DNA of 50,022 bases from Ignavibacteriota bacterium (GTDB lineage Bacteria > Bacteroidota > Ignavibacteria > UBA10030), in the NCBI GenBank assembly GCA_003142575.1, contig PLMS01000111.1, forward strand, positions 3,637 through 53,658, in the 5' to 3' direction. The notes below the pieces were generated by a model. It searched no databases. It was given only the letters and a program-made list of their open reading frames with translations, and was not told where the DNA came from. A program made the translations under genes and the position numbers. This document shows positions 39,321-46,785 of the stretch, in pieces; within the stretch, counting starts at the first letter, position 1; the number at the start of each line of letters is the position of its first letter.

Positions 39321-39914
39321 ATGTCGAAATGTTTTTTCATCATACTCTTTTTAGCGCCTTACATCGTTGGTTTTGCTCCGCAGGATTCTTCTTATACTGA
39401 ATGGCAAATCGGTGCAGGAAGCGGACAATATACATATGAAGATTGCAGCGGCGAGCATACATCACATTTTTATGACGCCGGTTTTCGTGTCACAACGAAA
39501 TTCAAATCTCCGTGGAGGTTAGGAGCGAGTATAAGCGCGATACCTTCTAACGAGCGCTTAGTGGTTTTCGGCTATCCTGACTTTGCTTATGACAATGGAT
39601 TCTTTTCTCTTGGAACAACAGGTTTACGAGTTGGATATTTGGAAAGAACCTTTTTTGAAATAAAATGTCTGGACGAAATTCCTTACACAACGGGCAGAGG
39701 ACTTTTCCGGATAGGGATGGGGACGCCGATAACACAGAATGGCACATGCATTTGGATGGGAGCTAACGTAGGAGTTTACCAAAGCTGGGGATTTGGAACC
39801 AGTCTGGAATTCCCCCTGCAAGCAAACTATTCCCTGTCTCTCACCGGACGCTACGGTGAACATAATAGTATTCCGGAATACGGTATCTCACTTGGATTAA
39901 AGTTTCGGCGCTAG
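39321..39914 (+). CDS. Secreted hypothetical protein, probably beta-rich
   Basis: Signal peptide MSKCFFIILFLAPYIVGFA; GGAGG RBS; alternating-residue segments ending SLGLKFRR. Confidence 0.65.
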   Translation: MSKCFFIILFLAPYIVGFAPQDSSYTEWQIGAGSGQYTYEDCSGEHTSHFYDAGFRVTTKFKSPWRLGASISAIPSNERLVVFGYPDFAYDNGFFSLGTTGLRVGYLERTFFEIKCLDEIPYTTGRGLFRIGMGTPITQNGTCIWMGANVGVYQSWGFGTSLEFPLQANYSLSLTGRYGEHNSIPEYGISLGLKFRR

Positions 39915-40110
39915 AATTTCTTGCCTTACGTTTTACCAGCCATACATGTCCCGCCAGCAGCGGAATAAACTCCGCGGGTATTTTAATTTAATTACTCACT
40001 CATTCGACAAATAAATTTATCGCTGCTTTCTTTGAGGCGCAAAGCGACCACCCATACGCAATAATGTCTGCGTTTATTTGAAACGCGCATTACGCGTTTT
40101 TTCTTACGCT

Positions 40111-40229
40111 CCTCCTCAAATGAGGAGGGGACAAGCGCAGGGGTGGTGGAGTCGCGGATACAATTAATTTGATGAACCTCTTCTGTCGATTTCGCGGACA
40201 TTGGTAAAAGAAGGGAAAAAAAGAGCACC
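40111..40229. repeat. 5' module of composite intergenic repeat, copy 1
   Basis: CTCCTCAAATGAGGAGGGGACAAGCGCAGGGGTGGTGGAGTC...TCTGTCGATTTCGCGG...; matches 45945-46063 with substitutions. Confidence 0.75.
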
Positions 40230-40360
40230 CGTCATTGCGAGGATCCCGAACGACGAAGTCGATCGGGAGACGCGGCAATCTGCAAAGGGCAGTTACCGTA
40301 GGAGAGCCTCTATTTGCGGATTGCTTCTCCCGATAAAAAACATCGGGATCGCAATGACAG
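40230..40360. repeat. Palindromic dispersed repeat core, copy 1 (~131 bp)
   Basis: CGTCATTGCGAGGATCCCGAACGACGAAGTCGATCGGGAGACGCGGCAATCTGC ... GCGGATTGCTTCTCCCGATAAAAAACATCGGGATCGCAATGACAG; near-identical to copies at 42279 and 46064. Confidence 0.93.
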
Positions 40361-40390
40361 AAATGAAAATAGACTCAAAGCCTTTTTTTG

Positions 40391-40500
40391 CTCATCTACT
40401 CAATTACTCATAGGCTTATTTACTCTTTTACTCCACTGCTTAGTAGCTCAGAGACTCATCTACTCAAAGACTCATCGACTCATAGACTTATTTACTCCAC
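40391..40500. repeat. Degenerate CTCAT-N-TACTCA tandem stretch
   Basis: ctcatctactcaattactcataggcttatttactc...gactcatctactcaaagactcatcgactcatag. Confidence 0.7.
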
Positions 40501-40543
40501 TAACCATTGAGATTCCCATTCCTTTTGCATAAATTCTTAACAG

Positions 40544-41770
40544 ATGCCCTGCTCGAGAAAAATATTCTTTGCATTTGTTTTTCTTCTCCCTTATTTCATC
40601 TTTGCTCAACAGGCATCACCGGACATTGAAATCGTTGAGAGCATCCCGGCGGGCACTTCGTTGGATAATCCTGACATCCGCAATACGCACGAAGTGTGGC
40701 TGGAGATGATCAACCATGCGGATCAGTCACTCGATATCGAGCAATTCTATATTTGCAATGAACCCGGAAAACTTATGGAGGATATCCTTGCAGCCGTCTG
40801 TGCAGCGGCCGAACGCAATGTAAAAGTAAGGATTATCGTCGACGCCCAAATGTATAAAACATATCCGGCAAGTGTTGACAGTCTGGGACGGTACCAAAAC
40901 ATCGAAACACGCCGCATCGATTTCGCTGCACTAACAGGAGGCATACAGCACGCAAAGTATTTCATCGTCGATGGAAAAGAGATCTTTGTCGGCAGCCAAA
41001 ATTTCGACTGGAGGGCATTGGAGCACATCCACGAACTCGGACTTCGAATCCGCAGCAAAGAAATTGCATCAGCCTATGAAAATATATTCAATCTCGATTG
41101 GCAGCTCAGTTCTGCCGGGGCGAAGAGCATACATCCCAATTCCTTTGCAAAACAGTATCAGACTCCTGTTCGAGTGCATACAAGTGTGGAGGAAGATGCT
41201 TTTCTTATTCCCACATTCAGTCCGAAAGGTTTGATTCCGGATTCCGCGTTGTGGGATGAACAGGCCATTGTAGATGTGATTCATAGTGCGCAACAGACAC
41301 TGACACTTCAGTTCCTTTCGTATTCCACATCCGAACGCGGGGGCGGTTTGTATACCGTGATTGATGACGCCGTGAGAAATGCTGCGAAACGCGGGGTAAA
41401 GGTTAAGATGATTGTCTCCGATTGGGAAAAAGGATCGCGCTCGGTGCAAGCGTTGAAAGACCTCAGCAGTTTTGCCAATATCGAGGTTGCTTTCACATCG
41501 ATTCCGGAGTGGTCCGGCGGATATATCCCGTTCGCCCGTGTGGAGCATTGTAAATTTATCGTTGCCGATAGCAAGACATTCTGGCTTGGGAGCAGTAATT
41601 GCGAAAAGAGTTATTATTATTCGGCACGCAACCTTGGCGTAGTTTGCTCGAATGCGAACCTGGCAACGACCCTCGCGCGAATATTCCTCAAGAGCTGGAA
41701 CAGTCCCTATAAGGAATTGATAACACAGACCGGGGAATACGAATCTCGTGAGCATGGGGAGAAGCGGTAA
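40544..41770 (+). CDS. Secreted phospholipase D-family protein (two PLDc motifs)
   Basis: Signal peptide; first motif HAKYFIVDGKEIFVGSQNFDWRAL; second HCKFIVADSKTFWLGSSNCEKSYYYSARN. Confidence 0.88.
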   Translation: MPCSRKIFFAFVFLLPYFIFAQQASPDIEIVESIPAGTSLDNPDIRNTHEVWLEMINHADQSLDIEQFYICNEPGKLMEDILAAVCAAAERNVKVRIIVDAQMYKTYPASVDSLGRYQNIETRRIDFAALTGGIQHAKYFIVDGKEIFVGSQNFDWRALEHIHELGLRIRSKEIASAYENIFNLDWQLSSAGAKSIHPNSFAKQYQTPVRVHTSVEEDAFLIPTFSPKGLIPDSALWDEQAIVDVIHSAQQTLTLQFLSYSTSERGGGLYTVIDDAVRNAAKRGVKVKMIVSDWEKGSRSVQALKDLSSFANIEVAFTSIPEWSGGYIPFARVEHCKFIVADSKTFWLGSSNCEKSYYYSARNLGVVCSNANLATTLARIFLKSWNSPYKELITQTGEYESREHGEKR

Positions 41771-41820
41771 ACTTCACATCGAGCGATGAGGGCCGGAAAT
41801 AGTATCTGCATTCTAAAGAA

Positions 41821-42102
41821 ATGTTTATGAAAGGTTTGAAAATGAAACGAATCGAAATTCTTGGACTCTTCTCGGGAATGTGCACATCATTGGCGTTCGT
41901 CCCGCAGGTCTATACTTTATGGAGTATGAGACCTACACCGGCCGTCTCTATTTCTCTCCCGATGTATATAGTTTTTTTCGTAGGAGTTATTGGTTGGGCA
42001 ATGTATGGATATAAAATTCACGCACAATCAATGGTCATCATGAATAGCATCACTTCCATTCTAGCCCTGTCCATTCTTATTTATAAGTGTATGTATGGAT
42101 GA
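41821..42102 (+). CDS. SemiSWEET / PQ-loop family transporter
   Basis: LGLFSGMCTSLAFVPQVYTLWSMRPTPAVSISLPMYIVFFVGVIGWAMYGYKI...; three TM helices with PQ motif. Confidence 0.85.
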   Translation: MFMKGLKMKRIEILGLFSGMCTSLAFVPQVYTLWSMRPTPAVSISLPMYIVFFVGVIGWAMYGYKIHAQSMVIMNSITSILALSILIYKCMYG

Positions 42103-42156
42103 CAAAAGATTTCTCCCCGTACTATGATGTCTCCGGAAGTGTTTTATTTAGCATTT

Positions 42157-42190
42157 ATCCTCGTTCCCAAGCTCCGGCTTGGGAATGGGA
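42157..42190. repeat. 34-bp repeat ATCCTCGTTCCCAAGCTCCGGCTTGGGAATGGGA, copy A
   Basis: Identical to 45046-45079; contains the inverted repeat TTCCCAAGC/GCTTGGGAA. Confidence 0.85.
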
Positions 42191-42278
42191 ATTGAACAGA
42201 CCATGGAAGCGACGCTTCCGGCGGAACACTCCCAAGTAGAACTTGGGAGCGAGTTGAAGAAAGAGAAAAAAGAGCACC

Positions 42279-42409
42279 CGTCATTGCGAGGATCCCGAAC
42301 GACGAAGTCGATCGGGAGACGCGGCAATCTGCAAAGGGCCGTTACCGTAGGAGAGCCTCTATTTGCGGATTGCTTCTCCCGATAAAAAACATCGGGATCG
42401 CAATGACAG
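42279..42409. repeat. Palindromic dispersed repeat core, copy 2 (~131 bp)
   Basis: Near-identical to 40230-40360. Confidence 0.93.
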
Positions 42410-42475
42410 AAAAGAAAATAGACTCAAAGCCTTTTTTTGCTTATCTACTCATAGGCTCATCTGCTCATTGGCTCA

Positions 42476-42537
42476 CTTGCCCGCCAATCTTAATGGCGGG
42501 TCTGCTCCAAGGCTCCACCACCCATTGAGATTCCCAT
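42476..42537. repeat. 3' module of composite repeat, copy 2
   Basis: CTTGCCCGCCAATCTTAATGGCGGGTCTGCTCCAAGGCTCCACCACCCATTGAGATTCCCAT, identical to 46291-46352; contains the CCCGCCA/TGGCGGG stem. Confidence 0.85.
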
Positions 42538-42812
42538 CTCTTTTGCATAACTTCTTTACGAATTTCACGCTCGGAAGATGCTCTTCACATTCTCAGCGAG
42601 TCCATCAATCTCTCCTGTAAAAACAGAACCAACTTCTCTTACTAAAACAAAATAATCCAAAGAAAATACGACGACAACAAATTTAATACAAACTGAGGTC
42701 TTCAAAAGCGCAAGAGAAGTAACGCGGGCAAGGCCTGATAGTAGCTTCTTATTGACAATTTAATTAATTTCAGACAATTGAAATCTATGTATTACATGGT
42801 AGGAGATCATAC

Positions 42813-44027
42813 ATGAGAATGAATGAAATTGGCCGGCGAAATTTTTTAAGAACAACCTTGTTCGGTGGTGCGAGTGCATTTCTTGCTTCCACATCTCTCG
42901 CTAGTTCTCATCTTAAGAATACTTGTGACGAAGCGAAAGAGAAACCAATCATAAAGCGCAAACTTGGCAAGACCGGCATCGAATTACCCATTGTCAGCTT
43001 TGGCGTCATGCGCGCAGATAGTCCGGCATTAATACAGGCCGCGATAAAAGAAGGGTTGGTGCTTTATGATACCGCGCATGGATATCAAAACGGAAAGAAC
43101 GAAGAGATGCTTGGCGAAGTCTTCAAAGATCTCTCACGCGATTCATTTGTTCTCTCCACGAAAGTAAAGCTTGAAGACGATGATACGAAAACCGGAAAAC
43201 TTACCTCCGCTTCTCTAAACAAGGAATTTCTTGAAAAGTTGGATATAAGCCTCAAGCGGCTCAAAATGGATTATGTAGATATCCTGTATGTCCATGCCCT
43301 ATCAACGCGCGATGCGGTGCTTTTTCCGGAAATGCTGGAGGCGGTGATGCTGGCGAAGAAATCTGGAAAAGCAAGACATGTCGGCGTTTCGACGCATAAG
43401 AACGAACCGGAAGTGATACTAGCAGCAATTGATAGCGGTGTCTATGAAGTTGTTCTTGCATCGGTGAATTACAAACAGGGACAATATGCCGAAGTAAAGA
43501 GTGCAATGAAGGCCGCTGCAAAAGCTGGTCTTGGTATCGTTGCTATGAAAACGATGGCCGGCGGTTTCCATGATAAAGAACGCAAACAGCCGATCAATTG
43601 TAAAGCAGCGCTGAAATTTGTTATGCAGGATGAAAATATTACTACTGCAATTCCGGGCATAACAAACTTTGATCACCTTACAATGAATGCGAGTGTTAAT
43701 TACGACCTCACTTTGACTACAGAGGAACAAGTAGACCTTGCGGTCGGCAAATCGGAGGGCGGACTTTATTGTCAGGGATGCGAACGTTGTGTCCCGAATT
43801 GTCCCAAAGGATTACCCATTCCTGAAATTATGCGTGCATATATGTACACGTATGGATACTCCGATAGCCGACAGGCACGGGAATTGTTGACAAGCCTGAA
43901 ACTGCCGGAAAATCCGTGCGACGACTGTTCGCACTGCTCGGCAGGGTGTGCAAAGAACTTTTCCATCTCGGAACGAGTGAACGATGTCATGAGATTAACT
44001 GCAGTGCCGGAAGAATTTCTTTCATAA
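42813..44027 (+). CDS. Tat-exported aldo/keto reductase with C-terminal Fe-S cluster motifs
   Basis: RRNFLRTTLFGGASAFLAS Tat-like signal; RKLGKTGIELPIVSFGVMRAD; DYVDILYVHAL; CQGCERCVPNCPKGLPIPEIMRAYMY and CDDCSHCSAGC. Confidence 0.9.
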   Translation: MRMNEIGRRNFLRTTLFGGASAFLASTSLASSHLKNTCDEAKEKPIIKRKLGKTGIELPIVSFGVMRADSPALIQAAIKEGLVLYDTAHGYQNGKNEEMLGEVFKDLSRDSFVLSTKVKLEDDDTKTGKLTSASLNKEFLEKLDISLKRLKMDYVDILYVHALSTRDAVLFPEMLEAVMLAKKSGKARHVGVSTHKNEPEVILAAIDSGVYEVVLASVNYKQGQYAEVKSAMKAAAKAGLGIVAMKTMAGGFHDKERKQPINCKAALKFVMQDENITTAIPGITNFDHLTMNASVNYDLTLTTEEQVDLAVGKSEGGLYCQGCERCVPNCPKGLPIPEIMRAYMYTYGYSDSRQARELLTSLKLPENPCDDCSHCSAGCAKNFSISERVNDVMRLTAVPEEFLS

Positions 44028-44035
44028 GAGAAAGC

Positions 44036-44902
44036 ATGAGAACCTCCTTGATTCGCGGAAGCATCATTGTTCTGATTTTCCTCATCTCTGTTTCCGTTTT
44101 GTATGGACAAGAGCCGTTCTTTCCGGAAATACCGAATTGGAGACTCACACAGGGCGATCCTGTCTATGACGCAAATAATTTATGGGATATCATTGATGGA
44201 GCTGCCGATCTCTATCTTGAGTATGCATTCGTCAATCTCCGCATCGCACGGTATGTCAATGCGGATAGTATAGAAGTCAAGGTGGAGCTCTACCGGCACA
44301 GTACAGAGGCAGATGCATTTGGAATTTATTCTCAAGAGCGGGATCCCAAATATAACTTCATGGATATTGGCGTACAAGGGTATCTTCAGCAGGGAGTATT
44401 GAACTTTCTTGATGGTGTGTATTATATCAAATTATCAACCTATCAAACAGGAGACAATGCACAGGAGGCGATGAAACGTATTGCTCAACGTATCGACGAC
44501 TTCCTGAAGCAAAAAAAATCCTGGCCTGATGTGATGCAATTATTTCCTGCGTTAGGGAAGCTTGCCAACGCTGAACAGTATGTTGCGAAGAATTTTCTTG
44601 GGTATAGTTTTTTAAACACCGCCTATGTCGCTACGTACAAAGACAGCACAGTGTTTAAAATATTTATTATACAAACAGAATCAGAGAAGAACGCGGAAAG
44701 AATAACTACAGAATATCTGAAAGCGGTTCCCAAGGAATCTATTACGGAGTTAGACGACAACACCTATGAAATTCATGATGCACATGTTGGAGTGATTGAG
44801 CTGCGGAGGGTACATCGATATGTATACGGCTCTATCAATTGTACAAATCCGAAGACACGAAATTATTGTCTTCAACAAGTTACAAATGCTTTGCCAAGGT
44901 AA
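44036..44902 (+). CDS. DUF6599-like secreted protein
   Basis: Signal peptide MRTSLIRGSIIVLIFLISVSVLYGQ; DANNLWDIIDGAADLYLEYAFVNLRIARY. Start moved from ORF-track 43916. Confidence 0.75.
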   Translation: MRTSLIRGSIIVLIFLISVSVLYGQEPFFPEIPNWRLTQGDPVYDANNLWDIIDGAADLYLEYAFVNLRIARYVNADSIEVKVELYRHSTEADAFGIYSQERDPKYNFMDIGVQGYLQQGVLNFLDGVYYIKLSTYQTGDNAQEAMKRIAQRIDDFLKQKKSWPDVMQLFPALGKLANAEQYVAKNFLGYSFLNTAYVATYKDSTVFKIFIIQTESEKNAERITTEYLKAVPKESITELDDNTYEIHDAHVGVIELRRVHRYVYGSINCTNPKTRNYCLQQVTNALPR

Positions 44903-45045
44903 ATATGATTTCGCAGTTAAATCGAATCTCATTCATAGCTACCGAAACAATAAAGCCAACTCATCTTTTTCCCTCACTCCTCATTCTCCACATCTTTTAT
45001 CTCTAAATCTCGATTTCTCATCTACTCCACTACTCAAGGGCTCAT

Positions 45046-45079
45046 ATCCTCGTTCCCAAGCTCCGGCTTGGGAATGGGA
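45046..45079. repeat. 34-bp repeat ATCCTCGTTCCCAAGCTCCGGCTTGGGAATGGGA, copy B
   Basis: Identical to 42157-42190. Confidence 0.85.
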
Positions 45080-45155
45080 AGTTAAGTTCACGCAAATGTG
45101 GGACGGATGTTGTAACCTGTGGCTGCTAATTTTTTCCTAAAGTTTCCTCCGGTTA

Positions 45156-45542
45156 TTAACGTCTAACTCTCTGTGCTTCTGGTTCTCGAGTTGGTCTATT
45201 ATTGTCGTCATTTCTCGCTGGAGCAGGATTTGAAACAGTCTGTCCGCCTCTCTGGACCCCGAAATCTCGGCGAATAACCGGACTCGGTGGTGCTGGAGGC
45301 GGATTAATAATGACAATCACAGGCGGCGATGTCGGACCTGGAGGTCTTGGTGGACGCGGCCCCGGGCCAGGCGGAGGAGCAGGTATTGGCCATGGTTCCG
45401 GATCAGGAGGCATAGGTGGATCTGGATTGAAACATACATCTTCATCAGTTGGCTCCACAAAGACAATTGTGTAACATCCGGGAAACAGGAGTATTGCTGT
45501 AAGAAGGAGACCAAGGGTCAGGAATGATTTCATAAGAACCAT
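45156..45542 (-). CDS. Proline-rich putative lipoprotein
   Basis: MVLMKSFLTLGLLLTAILLFPGC (lipobox) followed by PPMPPDPEPWPIPAPPPGPGPRPPRPPGP. Confidence 0.7.
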   Translation of the reverse strand: MVLMKSFLTLGLLLTAILLFPGCYTIVFVEPTDEDVCFNPDPPMPPDPEPWPIPAPPPGPGPRPPRPPGPTSPPVIVIINPPPAPPSPVIRRDFGVQRGGQTVSNPAPARNDDNNRPTREPEAQRVRR

Positions 45543-45838
45543 CCTTTCTTTATTATCTTTCTCTTTGGAATATATCACCATATATGCCAGAGAATGGCAG
45601 CGGATTTTATTTAAATTCAAACAAGTGAGCACCTTCACCGGCTATTTCCGGCAACAGAGTGAATGGAATTTAGGACAGGCCAACGCGAGAAGATTCCTGA
45701 AGTTTTCTAGCCGATTCTTGTGAGAACCTTTGGGAATCTAATTGGTCGTGTTCACATCAGTCGATTTCGCGGGCGTTCGTAAAAGAAAGAGAGAAATATA
45801 AGTTGTGTTCCCATCAGCCTCCGGAGGTTCTTTTGTAG

Positions 45839-45859
45839 GGGCACGACACTGTCGTGCCC
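45839..45859. repeat. Perfect palindrome GGGCACGACA-C-TGTCGTGCCC
   Basis: 10-bp arms with a 1-nt centre, intergenic. Confidence 0.8.
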
Positions 45860-45938
45860 GGGATAAACAAGAACATCAAAACACGGAGGAATATCTGTTT
45901 GCCGCTTTCTTTGAAATATAAAACAACCTCCCCTTAAT

Positions 45939-46063
45939 CCCCTCCTTAGTAAGGAGGGGACAGGCGCAGCGTAGGGGTGATGGAGTCTCGGATACAATTG
46001 GTCTGATGAACATCTTCTGTCGATTTTGCGGTCTTGTATAAAAGAAAGAGAAAAAAGAGCACC
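45939..46063. repeat. 5' module of composite repeat, copy 3, including palindrome CCCCTCCTT-AGT-AAGGAGGGG
   Basis: Matches 40111-40229 with substitutions; perfect 9-bp arms at 45939-45959. Confidence 0.75.
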
Positions 46064-46215
46064 CGTCATTGCGAGGATCCCGAACGACGAAGTCGATCGG
46101 GAGACGCGGCAATCTGCAAAGGGCAGTTACCGTAGGAGGGTCTCTATTTGCGGATTGCTTCTCCCGATAATCACGAAGTGATGCCTTCGGCAAAAACATC
46201 GGGATCGCAATGACA
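46064..46215. repeat. Palindromic dispersed repeat core, copy 3 (~152 bp, with insertion)
   Basis: Same core as 40230 and 42279, with extra ataatcacgaagtgatgccttcggc near the 3' arm. Confidence 0.92.
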
Positions 46216-46290
46216 GAAAAGAAAATAGACTCAAAACCTTTTTTTGCTCATTTACTCATTTACTCAACTACTCATCGACTCATAGACTTA

Positions 46291-46352
46291 CTTGCCCGCC
46301 AATCTTAATGGCGGGTCTGCTCCAAGGCTCCACCACCCATTGAGATTCCCAT
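46291..46352. repeat. 3' module of composite repeat, copy 3
   Basis: Identical to 42476-42537. Confidence 0.85.
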
Positions 46353-46601
46353 TCCTTTTGTCTACATTCGTAACAGATGCCCAGCCTAATGATAAGTCAT
46401 GGCGGGCAGGCGGTTGGGGGGATTGACCTCCGGGGCACCTTATGAACCTCAACCCTTCTTAAAATAAGAAAATCCTTATTTTAAGTTGGTAGAATAAGTT
46501 AAAATAGGGCCTTCCGCTATTTCAAGTTGCTCAATAATCTGTATAAACCGGCGTGAATGTAAAATCGTCCACATTATGGATGATTATCAGCTAAATATTG
46601 G

Positions 46602-46634
46602 TTGATTTCAATCATATACAAAAGTATATATTTG
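46602..46634 (+). promoter_or_regulatory. Candidate FCB-type promoter upstream of hsdR
   Basis: TTG, 22-nt spacer, TATATTTG (exact TAnnTTTG); spacer slightly long. Confidence 0.3.
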
Positions 46635-46785
46635 TAAAGAAAAGAATATGGTTCATTTCATAAACGAAATGGAAACGAGGGTTGAACAAGATAGAAGGTT
46701 TGCATAACTTCTTAGCATATGCCATAAGGGGATTATGTGGCTCACCGATGGCATTTGACCAAATGTGTTATCAGATCTTAATAAT

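Noticed and set aside
40201-40413. ORFs inside repeat cores (40201-40413, 40314-40532, 42179-42385, 42363-42620, 45876-46199)
   Set aside because: They translate palindromic repeat DNA and recur in parallel at each copy; no RBS or protein-family signal.
40391-40500. CRISPR-like spaced short repeats CTCATCTACTCA
   Set aside because: Units are degenerate, about 10-12 nt, with no regular unique spacers and no cas genes.
43916-44035. Extended N-terminus of the DUF6599-like ORF
   Set aside because: It overlaps the Fe-S tail of the aldo/keto reductase in another frame; ATG 44036 gives a clean signal peptide.
45202-45474. + strand glycine-rich ORF (GGAGGGLIMTITGGDVGPGGLGGRGPGPGGG)
   Set aside because: It is the antisense of the proline-rich lipoprotein codons; the minus strand has a signal peptide and lipobox, so the + frame is a shadow ORF.
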